DNA of 64,000 bases from UBA6136 sp044351045 (GCA_044351045.1 JBILGM010000001.1:62001-126000); one strand, 5' to 3'; shown: positions 22,671 through 32,153, counted from the stretch's first letter. Numbers and translations: made by a program. The notes: generated from the sequence alone by a model not told the origin.

Positions 22671-23095
22671 CGCTTCGTGTATTCATTGTGGATGCCAGTG
22701 TGCTGGTCGCTGGGTTGATTTCCTCGCAGCCAGCCAGCCCGGTGATTAGGGTAGTTGATGCGATGTTGCAGGGGCGATTGCTTTATCTGCTTTCACCCGG
22801 CCTGTTGAGTGAATACCGGGCCGTGCTGCTGCGGCCAAAGTTGATTCGCCGGCATGGACTCGATGAAGAACAGATCGACCGGTTATTGACCGAATTGACT
22901 GCCAATGCCGTCTGGCGTGATCCCCTCTCGGATACGGGTTTGCCGGCGCATGACCCTGGCGATGATCACCTATAGGCTTTGCTTGCGACCGAACCGGGCG
23001 CCTGCTTGGTGAAAGGGGATCGTTTACTGGTAGAGAATCCGCGACCCGGAAGCAGGGTGATCACGGCATCGGAATGGGTCGCCGGTTTGGAGTAA
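22667..23095 (+). pseudogene. PIN-domain toxin interrupted by an amber codon
   Basis: The frame begins FIVDASVLVAGLISSQPASP, with the first catalytic Asp near residue 9, and runs to PGDDHL, where TAG (22973-22975) stops it after 102 residues. The same frame continues as ALLATEPGACLVKGDRLLVE, then GSRVITASEWVAGLE, to a TAA at 23093-23095. Relatives have Trp at the TAG position (DDHLW), so one TGG-to-TAG change is likely. The last acidic residue of the nuclease site (VKGDRLL) lies beyond the stop, so the short product should be inactive unless TAG is suppressed. Confidence 0.8.
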
Positions 23096-23145
23096 CCACT
23101 CACGCGTGTTTGGCACGAAACGCGCGTCATCCCTGATGTGCGTCA

Positions 23146-24669
23146 TCAACCCAGTTTGTCATCGGCGATGTGGTAGTGCGGGTCTTCCAGCACGTTGACC
23201 TCGACCATACCCTTGGCGCGTTCCAGAACGTCAAGGCAGTCCGGGCTGAGGTGGCGAAGGTGAAGGCGTTTGCCCAACTCCTGATAGCGCTCGGCCAGGT
23301 TGTCGATGGCTTCCAGGGCGGAATGGTCGACCACGCGGGCCCGGCGGAATTCGATGATGACGTCCCGGGGATCGTCCTGTGGTGTGAACAGCTGCTGGAA
23401 GGTCGCGATAGAGGCGAAGAACAGCGACCCCTCAAGATCGTAGATTTTCCAGCCATTTTCGTCGACCGAGGTTTGCACGTTGATCTGCTTGGCGTGCTGC
23501 CAGGCGAACACCAGCGCGGCAATGATGACCCCGGCAATGACCGCGATGGCCAGATCGGTCAGTACGGTGATCATCGTGACAGCGACGATGATGAGTGCAT
23601 CATGACGCGGAACCTTGTGGAGCACCCGCAGACTGCCCCATTCGAAGGTTTTCTCGGACACCACAAACATCACGGCAATCAGCGCGGCCAGTGGGATGCG
23701 CTCGATCCAGTCAGAGCCGAAAAGGCTGAACGTCATCAGGAACAGCGCCGCGGAAATGCCGGAAATTCGGTGTAGGGCACCGTTGTTAACGTTGATCATG
23801 CTCTGGCCTATCATCGCGCAACCGCCCATGCTGCCAAACAGACCGGCGGCCACATTGGCCAGTCCCTGCGCCAGGGATTCCCGGTTCGGCTTGCCGCGGG
23901 TATCGCTCATCTCATCGATCAGATTGAGGGTCAGCAGCGTTTCGATCAGCCCGATGGTGGCGAGGATCAGCGCATAGGGGAGGATAATGCCGAGCGTTTC
24001 CAGATTCAGCGGCACCTGGGGCCAGTGAAAACTGGGCAGACCGCCTTTGATGGAGCCCAGATCACCGACCGTCTTGGTTTCGATGCCGAGGGTGGCGACC
24101 AGAATCGACACCACCAGAATTCCGCCCAAAGTGGCGGGGATGGACCGTGTCAGCTTCGGCAGCAGGTAAATGAGGGCCATCGTCAGCGCGATCAGCCCAA
24201 GCATCGTATAAAGCGGAACACCGCTCATCCACTGCTGGACGCCGTCGGGCCCCGTCGTTTTGAAGTGACTAAACTGAGACAGAAAAATGACGATAGCCAG
24301 CCCATTGACGAAACCCAGCATCACCGAATGCGGCACCATACGGATGAACTTGCCCAGCCGTGCTAACCCGAAAAGAATTTGCAGCAGCCCCATCAGCACG
24401 ACCGTGGCGAAGAGATATTCGACGCCATACTGGATGACCAGCGACACCATCACCACCGCCAGCGCGCCGGTCGCGCCGGAGATCATCCCCGGGCGTCCGC
24501 CCAGGGCAGCGCTGATGAGCGCCAGAAAGAACGCGGCATAAAGCCCGACCAGGGGCGCCACGTGTGCCACCAGCGCAAAGGCGATCGCCTCCGGAACCAG
24601 GGCCAACGAGACGGTCAGACCGCTCAGGATGTTGTTTTTCAGGGTGGAAAAATGCGGAAGCTCGAACAT
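23146..24669 (-). CDS. SulP-family anion transporter with STAS domain
   Basis: The 507-residue protein is a SulP transporter: GLTVSLALVPEAIAFALVA (first helices), GGRPGMISGATGALAVV, and a C-terminal STAS domain (about residues 390-490, with VIIEFRRARVVDHSALEAID). SulP proteins carry sulfate or, as in BicA-type members, bicarbonate with Na+. Substrate cannot be read from sequence alone; with a carbonic anhydrase in the same region, bicarbonate is attractive but unproven. I start it at ATG 24669, which opens the family's usual N-terminus; residues before it are unlike the family. It is monocistronic. Confidence 0.85.
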   Translation of the reverse strand: MFELPHFSTLKNNILSGLTVSLALVPEAIAFALVAHVAPLVGLYAAFFLALISAALGGRPGMISGATGALAVVMVSLVIQYGVEYLFATVVLMGLLQILFGLARLGKFIRMVPHSVMLGFVNGLAIVIFLSQFSHFKTTGPDGVQQWMSGVPLYTMLGLIALTMALIYLLPKLTRSIPATLGGILVVSILVATLGIETKTVGDLGSIKGGLPSFHWPQVPLNLETLGIILPYALILATIGLIETLLTLNLIDEMSDTRGKPNRESLAQGLANVAAGLFGSMGGCAMIGQSMINVNNGALHRISGISAALFLMTFSLFGSDWIERIPLAALIAVMFVVSEKTFEWGSLRVLHKVPRHDALIIVAVTMITVLTDLAIAVIAGVIIAALVFAWQHAKQINVQTSVDENGWKIYDLEGSLFFASIATFQQLFTPQDDPRDVIIEFRRARVVDHSALEAIDNLAERYQELGKRLHLRHLSPDCLDVLERAKGMVEVNVLEDPHYHIADDKLG

Positions 24670-24943
24670 GTTGTTTTCTTTAAACCAGAAAGCACCCCCA
24701 AGGGATGCTCGGGGCGTTGAGTCAGGTCGACCGGACAATCGGGACCGCGGTGCGGACCGAACAGTCAATCAAGGTGGAGACATTGGTAAGGCGATGGACA
24801 TGTCTGAATGGGGGGCAGAGTCAATGGCTGGACAATCTACCGGCTGACGACCGAGTTGTCCAAGCTAGCGGTCCCTCAACCAGGGCGTTGTCGCACCGCG
24901 ATGAGAATGCAGGCCATGTAACCCGCCGGGTGAAGTGTGCAAG

Positions 24944-25387
24944 TCAGCGCCGTTTGGCCAGGCGGCAGACCTCTTCCAGCTTGTGTTCCGGCGATGAACC
25001 CGGGGCAATCACCAGATATTTCGGTTTGACCCGCACGCGACGTTCCAGCTCATTCAGGGAATCGGCGTCCTTGTAGAAGGTAGATTCAATCACGGCGGCC
25101 GACTTGTGGGCGCAGTCATAGGCCATGAGGTATTTGGAGGATTCCACGCGCCCGATGGGCGGCAAATGGTGGGGGTAGGCAAACACCAGCCGCTCCCATA
25201 CCCGGACAATATTTCCCTTGCGCACCAGCGAGTCGGTGTCCACGTAATACGAGGTAATACCCTCGAACCCCGGCACCGAGAGCGGTATCCAGCGCTCTGC
25301 GTAGCCAGCCATGGGGAAAAGAAAAGCCGCCGCATAAGCGCCGCCGAGGAAAGCGCGGTTCATGCGTTTGTTGGGTGATGGTGCCAT
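24944..25387 (-). CDS. Secreted protein of the surface-adhesin E-like type
   Basis: The 147-residue product has a signal peptide (FLGGAYAAAFLFPMAGYA) and a mature domain with a GITSYYVDTDSLVRKGNIVR segment, WERLVF, KYLMAYDCAHKSAAVIESTF and a final EEVCRLAKRR. This pattern, including the two Cys that could pair, is common in small periplasmic proteins annotated as surface-adhesin protein E-like. The molecular role is not known. Start choice between ATG 25387 and 25363 is open; neither has a strong ribosome-binding site. It lies alone between the SulP and SNF2 genes. Confidence 0.65.
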   Translation of the reverse strand: MAPSPNKRMNRAFLGGAYAAAFLFPMAGYAERWIPLSVPGFEGITSYYVDTDSLVRKGNIVRVWERLVFAYPHHLPPIGRVESSKYLMAYDCAHKSAAVIESTFYKDADSLNELERRVRVKPKYLVIAPGSSPEHKLEEVCRLAKRR

Positions 25388-25566
25388 GATTTCAGCTTTG
25401 CATGAGGGGTGTATTCAATTCAGATATGGCTTGAAAAACGCGTAGTCAATGTCATAGACGGTCCGAGGCTTGACTCCGATCCCCTCCCTTTCGAGCATGC
25501 CGATTCATTTCTAAACCCTTTGATGGCACTTGAGTCAATTTTTTGGTCCCCCACTGGGTCATGGCC

Positions 25567-28500
25567 CTATTCCAAAACCGCCATCTTGTTCAGAGCAATC
25601 AGCTGCTTGAATGTGTCGTTGTCGAGCTGGGTTAGCCAGGACTCGTCATTGCCGACGATCAGCGAGGCCACCTGTTTCTTCTCCTCGATCAGCTTGTCGA
25701 TGCGTTCTTCCAGCGTGCCCAGTGTGATGAACTTGTGGACAAAGACGTTCTTGCGCTGGCCGATGCGGAAAGCCCGATCAGTCGCCTGATCTTCCACGGC
25801 CGGATTCCACCAGCGGTCAAAGTGGAATACATGGTTGGCCTTGGTCAGTGTGATGCCGACGCCGCCCGCGCGCAGGGACAGGATGAACACCCCGGGGCTG
25901 GTTTCGGCATCCTGGAATTCGGCGATCATGCGCTCGCGTTTGGCCGCAGGCACGGCACCATGCAGGTAGAAGACGGGGCAATCCAGTTGCTCGCGCAGAT
26001 GCTTTTCGAGTTGCCCGCCGACCTCGGCAAATTGCGTGAATACCAGCGCGCTTTCGCCTTCGCCGATGACATCGCCCAGCATGTCGCAGAGCCGCTCCAG
26101 CTTGGGCGAGCGGTCGCCGGCAAAGATGCTGCCGTCATGCAGAAACTGGGCGGGGTGATTGCAAATCTGCTTGAGGCGGGTGAGCGTCGACAGGATGAGT
26201 CCCTGGCGGTTGATGCCGTCGGCCGATCCCAGACGTTGTTCTACCTCACGCACTACGGCTTCGTAAAGGGAGGCTTGCTCCTTGCTGAGGTTGCAGTATT
26301 GTCGGTTTTCCAGCTTGTCCGGCAGGTCGCGGATGATGTCGGGATCGGTCTTGACCCGGCGTAGAACGAAGGGCTCGATCAGCCGCTTGAGCATGTCGGC
26401 GCGGCGCGGGTCGTTGTCGCGTTGGATCGGTAGTTCGTAGCGCTGACGGAATTGGGATTGCTTGCCCAGATAGCCGGGGTTGAGAAAGTTGAAGATGGAC
26501 CAGAGGTCGAGCAGGCGGTTTTCGACCGGGGTGCCGGTCAGCGCCAGACGGTGGTCGGCGGTCAGCTTGAGCACCGCCTTGCTTTGTGCGGAGGCCGGAT
26601 TCTTGATGTTCTGCGCTTCGTCCAGCACCACGCGCCGCCAGCGGATGGCGGACAGAATCTTTTCATCGCGGCGCGCCAGCGCATAGGAGGTGATCACGAC
26701 ATCGCAGGCCAAACAGGCTTGTTCGAAGGCCTCGGCATCGCGAACCCGCACCGTGCCATGATGGATGAAGGCCTTCAGCCCGGGGGCAAAGCGTTCGATT
26801 TCCTTTTTCCAGTTGCCAATGACCGAGGTCGGCGCGACCAACAAGGTCGGCGGCAGCGAGTCGATGTTGGTGCGTTCCTGGATCAGTCGGGCCAGCACCT
26901 GGATGGTTTTGCCGAGGCCCATGTCATCGGCCAGACAGCCGTTCAGGCCCAGGCTTTCGAGAAACGACACCCAGGCCAGTCCGCGTTTCTGGTAATCGCG
27001 CAGCTGTGCTTCCAGTCCCGGCGGATTGTCGGCGGGTTCCAGCTGACTGTGATCGCGCAGTTTGCCGAGCATTTCGGCCAGCGCCTGACGTGGCTCGATC
27101 TCGAAGAAATCCGCATCCTCGGCCGATTTGCGCATCAGTTCCGGCAAGCTCATGCCGGTTTCGTCGTCGCGGTGGCGACGCCAGAACTCCAGCATCTCGC
27201 GCATCTTTTCCCGATCCAGCGCCAGCCATCGACCCCGGAAGCGCACCAGCGGCGATTTGCTTTCGACCAGATTGGCCCATTCCGTTTCGTCCAGCGATTC
27301 CTCTCCCAGTGCCAGGTCGTAACGGTAGGCGATCAGATTTTGCAGGTCCATCGCATTGCGGCGATTGGCGCCGGAGGGCGAGGTGCCGCTGGCCTGCAGA
27401 CGAATCTTGGCACGCCGTCGTCCCTGGGGTGTCCACCAGGCCGGGACCAGTACGGTAAAACCGGCGTCCTCCAGCACCCAGGCATGCTCCTGGAGGAAGG
27501 CGAAGGCATCTTCCAGTGACAGGTCTATTCCCGAGGGCTCGGCCTCATCCAGCCCGACCCAGAGGGGGCCATAAATACGGGCGGCCTGGCCCAGAGCCAG
27601 CAGCAGATTCTGGTCAAAGCCGGCCCCGCAGCGTGCCGCGAAAGCCCGGCGTGCCGGCTCTTCATTAGCCCAGTATTGGTCCAGCGGAATTTGCAGCGAG
27701 GGGTCCTGACGCGGCGCCACCAACATGTCCAGCCGCCAGGGATCAGACTCGTTCTCCGCTTCGCGCAGTTGAAACAGCAGACTGAAGCCGGCTTCCGCGC
27801 GGCGACCCGTCAGCTTGCGTCGCCAGCTTTGCCAGTCCTGATAAATGGCCAGTCCGGTGTCGGTTTTCCAGGGATGGCGAGACTGGAGTTCCTGTCGGGC
27901 AGCCTCGATCAGCGTGTCACGGGTGCGCCGTTCGATTTTCACCGAAGCGGCACTATGCGTAACCACGCGGTGAATCAGGACTTCGGCGCAATGCTTCAGC
28001 AGGCTGACCTTCTCATACTGGCGTCCGCCGACGATGGCGCAGCCATCCGGCATGTGCAGGGTGGCTTCCCGAATCAGTTGTTCGTATTCATCGGAGACAA
28101 TCTCCCAACCGGCATGCAGTTCAAAGCCGGAACCGGCCGTTTCCCGATAGATCAACGAGGGAATGTAGCGGTCGCGCAGAATGACCGACTTAAGGGACTG
28201 GGTGAAGTAATGCCAGAACAGCAGGTCGCTGCCTGGTCGGGTGTCGGGTCCGTGACAAAAGGCGAGAAAGCGCAATTCACCCAGCTGCGGAATAGGCCGA
28301 ATCTGTCGATAGGCATCCACTTCCCAGGTATGCAGCGGCGCCGGCGGCAGATTGTCGTCCACCCCATGCTCGAACTCCGGGACCGGCAGGGGCAGACCGT
28401 CGAGCGTCGGCAGGGTGACTGACTGCGGGGCAAAATTGAAACGCCGCTCATAGGCCGAAATCGTCAGGCCCAGTGAATCTTCGAGGAAACCAATCAGTTC

Positions 28501-28641
28501 CGCCTTGGGCAGATGGCGCGGGTGCCAATTCTTTCCGGGGCGGTCATGCAGCGACTCATCTTCTACCCACAACCACAGGTCTCCCAGCTGAATGAAGGCA
28601 TCGGTGGGCTCGGGAATCCATGAGCAATGCAGGACTTTCAT
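25567..28641 (-). CDS. SNF2-family DEAD/DEAH-box helicase
   Basis: The 1024-residue protein has an N-terminal region of about 550 residues, as in bacterial SNF2 proteins with a DUF3670-like segment. The two RecA-like lobes follow: LRDYQKRGLAWVSFLE, Walker A ADDMGLGKTIQ, Walker B VVLDEAQNIKN, TGTPVENRL, and in lobe 2 LVFTQFAEVGGQ, SLRAGGVGITLTKANHVFHF and DQATDRAFRIGQ. It would use ATP to translocate on double-stranded DNA and remodel protein-DNA complexes in the cytoplasm. A SWIM zinc-finger gene often accompanies such proteins but is not seen here. It is transcribed alone, divergent from hypC. Confidence 0.9.
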   Translation of the reverse strand: MKVLHCSWIPEPTDAFIQLGDLWLWVEDESLHDRPGKNWHPRHLPKAELIGFLEDSLGLTISAYERRFNFAPQSVTLPTLDGLPLPVPEFEHGVDDNLPPAPLHTWEVDAYRQIRPIPQLGELRFLAFCHGPDTRPGSDLLFWHYFTQSLKSVILRDRYIPSLIYRETAGSGFELHAGWEIVSDEYEQLIREATLHMPDGCAIVGGRQYEKVSLLKHCAEVLIHRVVTHSAASVKIERRTRDTLIEAARQELQSRHPWKTDTGLAIYQDWQSWRRKLTGRRAEAGFSLLFQLREAENESDPWRLDMLVAPRQDPSLQIPLDQYWANEEPARRAFAARCGAGFDQNLLLALGQAARIYGPLWVGLDEAEPSGIDLSLEDAFAFLQEHAWVLEDAGFTVLVPAWWTPQGRRRAKIRLQASGTSPSGANRRNAMDLQNLIAYRYDLALGEESLDETEWANLVESKSPLVRFRGRWLALDREKMREMLEFWRRHRDDETGMSLPELMRKSAEDADFFEIEPRQALAEMLGKLRDHSQLEPADNPPGLEAQLRDYQKRGLAWVSFLESLGLNGCLADDMGLGKTIQVLARLIQERTNIDSLPPTLLVAPTSVIGNWKKEIERFAPGLKAFIHHGTVRVRDAEAFEQACLACDVVITSYALARRDEKILSAIRWRRVVLDEAQNIKNPASAQSKAVLKLTADHRLALTGTPVENRLLDLWSIFNFLNPGYLGKQSQFRQRYELPIQRDNDPRRADMLKRLIEPFVLRRVKTDPDIIRDLPDKLENRQYCNLSKEQASLYEAVVREVEQRLGSADGINRQGLILSTLTRLKQICNHPAQFLHDGSIFAGDRSPKLERLCDMLGDVIGEGESALVFTQFAEVGGQLEKHLREQLDCPVFYLHGAVPAAKRERMIAEFQDAETSPGVFILSLRAGGVGITLTKANHVFHFDRWWNPAVEDQATDRAFRIGQRKNVFVHKFITLGTLEERIDKLIEEKKQVASLIVGNDESWLTQLDNDTFKQLIALNKMAVLE

Positions 28642-28751
28642 GTCGCGAGTTTCAAGCGGCCCAAAATCGGACTATTGTAGCCTCTACCGCATGACTGAAT
28701 GCGGGGTGGAGTCTTCCACTTTTCATCTTTCGTTCTTCAGGGGATAGACCC

Positions 28752-28991
28752 ATGTGTCTGGCCGTACCGGGGCAAATCGTCAGCCTTTCCGAATCCTCGT
28801 CCGCCGAGCGGCTGGGGCGGGTCAGCTTTGGCGGTGTCATCAAGGAGGTCAGCCTGGCTTTTACGCCCGAAGCTGGGGTAGGTGATTACGTCATTGTCCA
28901 TGCGGGTTGCGCGATTTCCGAGCTGGATGTGGAAGAGGCCCAGGCCGCGCTGGCGGAATTTGCCGCATTGAGCGAGATGGGCCTAGATTGA
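28752..28991 (+). CDS. hypC: HypC, hydrogenase maturation chaperone
   Basis: The 79-residue HypC keeps the essential N-terminal Cys2 (MCLAVPGQIV), and VGDYVIVHAGCAISELD is the family's second conserved block. HypC binds HypD, carries the Fe(CN)2CO unit and delivers it to the hydrogenase large subunit. An AGGGGAT site lies before the ATG. hypD follows 10 bp later, so they are cotranscribed. No hydrogenase structural gene, hypA, hypB or hypF lies in the window. Confidence 0.93.
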   Translation: MCLAVPGQIVSLSESSSAERLGRVSFGGVIKEVSLAFTPEAGVGDYVIVHAGCAISELDVEEAQAALAEFAALSEMGLD

Positions 28992-29001
28992 ACGGCGGCC
29001 C

Positions 29002-30096
29002 ATGAGGCATCAAAGCGAATACCGCAGGGCCGATCTGGCCCGTTCTCTGGCCGAGGCGATTGCGAGGCGCTGCACCCGGCCTTGGACCCTCATGGAGGTC
29101 TGTGGCGGCCAGACCCATGGCATTCTCAAATATGGTGTCGACCGCATGTTGCCGGAGGGAGTGGAGCTGATTCACGGCCCCGGTTGTCCGGTCTGTGTCA
29201 CGCCACTGGAAACTATCGACAAGGCCATCGAGATCGCCCATCGGCCCAACGCGATTCTCTGTTCATTCGGCGACATGCTGCGGGTGCCGGGTTCGCGAGG
29301 CGATCTGCTGTTGGCACGCGCCGAGGGCGCCGATGTCCGCGCGCTCTATTCGCCGCTGGATGCACTCCGGGTGGCGCGAGAAAATCCGGACTGCGAGGTG
29401 GTGTTTTTCTCCGTGGGTTTTGAAACGACCGCGCCCGCCACGGCTATGGCGGTATGGCAAGCCCGACAATCGGGGCTACGAAATGTTTCGCTGCTGGTCA
29501 GTCATGTCCGGGTGCCGCCGGCCATGGACGCCTTGCTCAATGCGCCCGAGTGTCGGATTCAGGGCTTTCTCGCGGCAGGGCATGTCTGTACCGTCATGGG
29601 GGTGACCGAGTACGAACCCATCGCCGAAGCCCGCCATATACCCATCGTGGTGACGGGTTTCGAGCCGGTCGATCTGCTGGCCGGAATCTATCGTTGCATC
29701 GAGATGCTGGAAAGCGGGCAGCCTGGCGTGGAGAATGAATATCGCCGAATGGTGCGGCGAGAGGGCAATCAGGCCGCCCGCAAAATGATGAGTCAGGTGT
29801 TTCAGATCATCGACCGGGCCTGGCGTGGGCTTGGCGTGATTCCACTCAGCGGCCTTGGTCTGGCCGAGGATTATGCTGATTTCGATGCCGAAGGGCGCTT
29901 CCAGTTGAGCACTGCCATCGTGTCGGAGCCAGAAGAATGCCGGAGTGGCCGGGTATTGCAGGGGCTGATCAAGCCGGATCAGTGCCCGGCTTTTGGCATC
30001 CGCTGTACGCCTGAGCATCCCCTTGGCGCTACCATGGTGTCCTCCGAGGGTGCCTGTGCAGCCTACCATCGTTATCGTCCGTCGGGCCAACATTGA
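29002..30096 (+). CDS. hypD: HypD, hydrogenase maturation iron-sulfur protein
   Basis: The 364-residue protein is the scaffold on which the Fe(CN)2CO group of [NiFe] hydrogenase is assembled with HypC and HypE. Conserved Cys34 (MEVCGGQTHG), Cys62 and Cys65 (HGPGCPVCVTP) are present. The four C-terminal cysteines for the [4Fe-4S] cluster occur in order (EECRSGRV, DQCPAFGIRC, EGACAAYHRY). Length is normal. It sits between hypC and a lipoprotein gene that separates it from hypE. Confidence 0.95.
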   Translation: MRHQSEYRRADLARSLAEAIARRCTRPWTLMEVCGGQTHGILKYGVDRMLPEGVELIHGPGCPVCVTPLETIDKAIEIAHRPNAILCSFGDMLRVPGSRGDLLLARAEGADVRALYSPLDALRVARENPDCEVVFFSVGFETTAPATAMAVWQARQSGLRNVSLLVSHVRVPPAMDALLNAPECRIQGFLAAGHVCTVMGVTEYEPIAEARHIPIVVTGFEPVDLLAGIYRCIEMLESGQPGVENEYRRMVRREGNQAARKMMSQVFQIIDRAWRGLGVIPLSGLGLAEDYADFDAEGRFQLSTAIVSEPEECRSGRVLQGLIKPDQCPAFGIRCTPEHPLGATMVSSEGACAAYHRYRPSGQH

Positions 30097-30141
30097 GTCG
30101 GTCGGTGACCCTGTTTGATTGAACCTGTGAGAATTTCAGCC

Positions 30142-30741
30142 ATGACGCCAATGAAACCATCCGCCGACCTGATCCCGGGCATCCGACGTCTCAGCCCGCC
30201 CCAGTCAGCGTGTCTGATGATCGGACTGCTGCTATTGCAAACCGGTTGTGCTGCCAATACGCCTGGCCAGGCGATGGCCGAAAAAACCGATCCCTACTAT
30301 CAGGATGCCCAGCTTTGCCGCAGTCAAAACCCCGCCAAGATCTTGCCTGCGGGGGCCGATCCCGCCGCTCGTGTGGACGAAGCCGGCTATCTTCAATGCC
30401 TGAACAAGCGCGGCTACCAGCAGGAGGCCAAAACCGATCCCCTGTTGGTCGCGCTTAAAAAATGTCAGCAGCAAGGTGGGTCCAAAACCGTCTCCGCCAG
30501 CGGCGCGACAACCATCAAGCCGCCCAAGCTGGAAGAAGTGCGTCAATGCCTGAAACTGCGCGGTTTCCCCAGCACCCATTTCCCGCCTCCGCCGGTAGCC
30601 GCTGCGAGTTCGTCAGCGACCGGTGCGGCCACCGCACCCAAGGCCACACTCAAGAATGTGCCGAAGGCCGAGCCGGTCAAGGATGATCGGGAGCGCGTCC
30701 AGACGATCTACATCCCCCGCAAGACCAAAACGCCGCAGTGA
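30142..30741 (+). CDS. Probable lipoprotein inserted between hypD and hypE
   Basis: The 199-residue product starts with a basic segment, a hydrophobic core (SACLMIGLLLLQ) and TGCAAN, a passable lipobox with Cys near residue 37. The mature part has Cys residues in similar surroundings (QDAQLCRSQNPAKI, AGYLQCLNKRGY, ALKKCQQQGG, EVRQCLKLRGF). This suggests a repeated motif of about 50 residues with a Y/RxxCLxxRGF core. A Pro/Ala-rich tail follows. Its stop overlaps the hypE start (GTGA), so it is translated together with the hyp genes. Family unknown; a surface lipoprotein has no obvious place in hydrogenase maturation. Confidence 0.65.
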   Translation: MTPMKPSADLIPGIRRLSPPQSACLMIGLLLLQTGCAANTPGQAMAEKTDPYYQDAQLCRSQNPAKILPAGADPAARVDEAGYLQCLNKRGYQQEAKTDPLLVALKKCQQQGGSKTVSASGATTIKPPKLEEVRQCLKLRGFPSTHFPPPPVAAASSSATGAATAPKATLKNVPKAEPVKDDRERVQTIYIPRKTKTPQ

Positions 30742-31793
30742 GTCAGCCCGCCGAGCTGAATTGTCCTCTGCCGCTAGGCCAGTACGAGCGGATACTCATG
30801 GCCCATGGCGGTGGCGGGCAGCTCATGCAACAGCTGCTCGACCGCCTGGTGCAGCCGGCATTCGACAATCCCTACCTCGCCAATCGACATGACAGTGCCG
30901 TGTTTGAATCGGGCGGTCTACGGTATGCCTTCACCACCGATTCCTATGTGGTCAAGCCACTGTTCTTTCCGGGCGGCGACATCGGCAAGCTGGCCGTGTG
31001 CGGCACACTGAATGACCTTGCCATGGCCGGTGCCCGGCCACTATTCTTGAGTGCCGCGCTCATCATCGAGGAAGGTCTGCCCATCGAGTCGCTACAGCGG
31101 GTCCTGGAGTCGATGGCCGCCGCAGCGCGGGCGGCAGGGGTGGCGATCGTGACCGGCGATACCAAAGTAGTCGAACGCGGGCGCGGTGACGGTCTTTATG
31201 TCAATACGGCGGGCATCGGTCTGATTAAGGACACTACGCCGGCCATCCATCCGGCTGCCGTAGCACCCGGGGATGCCATTCTCATCAACGGCGATATTGG
31301 CCGGCACGGCATTGCCATCATGGCCCAGCGCGAGGGGCTGGCATTGGAAACCACGCTCGAAAGTGACTGTGCGAATTTATCCGGATTGGTGGCGCAGTTG
31401 CTTGACGCTGGCATCGAAATTCATTGCCTGCGCGATCTGACTCGGGGCGGGCTAGCCAGCGCGCTGATCGAAATTGCTGAAGCGGCGAAGGTCAGCATTC
31501 AACTGGACGAGCCGGCCATTCCCATCGATGACGCCGTGAATGGCGTGTGCGAAATCCTCGGGTTTGATCCACTCTACGTGGCGAACGAGGGCGTGATGGC
31601 GGTCTTCTTTCCGGAAGGCCAGGCGACCCAAGCCTTGGAGGTGCTCCGTCAGCACCCGCTCGGCGCAGCCGCTGCGTTGATCGGCCAGGTCACCGGTTCC
31701 GCTTCACCCGGTCATGTCCATCTGCGAACCGCTTTCGGGACGGAGCGGAGCCTGATTCGACTGAGTGGGGAGCAGCTGCCCAGGATTTGCTGA
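30738..31793 (+). CDS. hypE: HypE, hydrogenase maturation protein (thiocyanate/cyanide donor)
   Basis: The 351-residue HypE dehydrates its C-terminal thiocarbamate to thiocyanate and passes cyanide to iron on HypD. It has the PurM-like fold with MAHGGGGQLMQQLLDRLV near the start, AVCGTLNDLAMAGARPLFLS, and ends in the essential PRIC. The start is GTG, overlapping the stop of the lipoprotein gene. The carbamoyl donor HypF is not encoded here, so the remaining maturation genes must lie elsewhere. Confidence 0.94.
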   Translation: MSQPAELNCPLPLGQYERILMAHGGGGQLMQQLLDRLVQPAFDNPYLANRHDSAVFESGGLRYAFTTDSYVVKPLFFPGGDIGKLAVCGTLNDLAMAGARPLFLSAALIIEEGLPIESLQRVLESMAAAARAAGVAIVTGDTKVVERGRGDGLYVNTAGIGLIKDTTPAIHPAAVAPGDAILINGDIGRHGIAIMAQREGLALETTLESDCANLSGLVAQLLDAGIEIHCLRDLTRGGLASALIEIAEAAKVSIQLDEPAIPIDDAVNGVCEILGFDPLYVANEGVMAVFFPEGQATQALEVLRQHPLGAAAALIGQVTGSASPGHVHLRTAFGTERSLIRLSGEQLPRIC

Positions 31794-31843
31794 GGTGGGT
31801 TGTAACCCAATTATCTTGCCGCACAATCCCGATGATTAAGGGG

Positions 31844-32017
31844 TTAGCGGATGGCATTCCGGTAGACATCCCGACGGTTACCGACACGCACGACCAAAAT
31901 CATCATCGCGCCATCTTCCATGCTGGCAATGATGCGGTAGTCGTCGACCCGGTATTTCCACAGGGCTCCCAACTTGGAGGCTTTCAGCGCCCCGCCCATG
32001 CTGCGCTGATCTTCCAA
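31844..32017 (-). pseudogene. RelE/ParE-type toxin remnant
   Basis: Read on the minus strand, the frame gives LEDQRSMGGALKASKLGALW, then KYRVDDYRIIASMEDGAMMI and LVVRVGNRRDVYRNAIR, stopping at 31844-31846. This is the C-terminal two thirds of a RelE-type mRNA interferase. The N-terminal part is absent: the frame is closed by a TAA shortly upstream. It lies in the tail region after hypE, in opposite orientation. Confidence 0.7.
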
Positions 32018-32078
32018 CGGCCAACTGTATTGACCAGGTTATGGCCAGTCGTGTCAACACGAGAGCTGCTCACACGTC

Positions 32079-32138
32079 TCAACCCTTCTTCGTGTGCAGT
32101 TCCTCAACCCGATGCCCATATCCACCTGCCTTGATGAA
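32079..32138 (-). pseudogene. Tail of a RelB-type antitoxin (remnant)
   Basis: The minus-strand frame FIKAGGYGHRVEELHTKKG and stop (32079-32081) looks like an antitoxin C-terminus and sits just upstream of the RelE remnant, as in relBE operons. The rest of the gene has been lost at about 32140. Support is limited to these 19 residues. Confidence 0.4.
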
Positions 32139-32153
32139 TGTTAAGTTCTTTTC

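Noticed and set aside
23146..24669. Firm assignment of the SulP gene as bicarbonate transporter bicA
   Set aside because: SulP substrate cannot be decided from motifs alone; the carbonic anhydrase is 7 kb away and not in the same operon.
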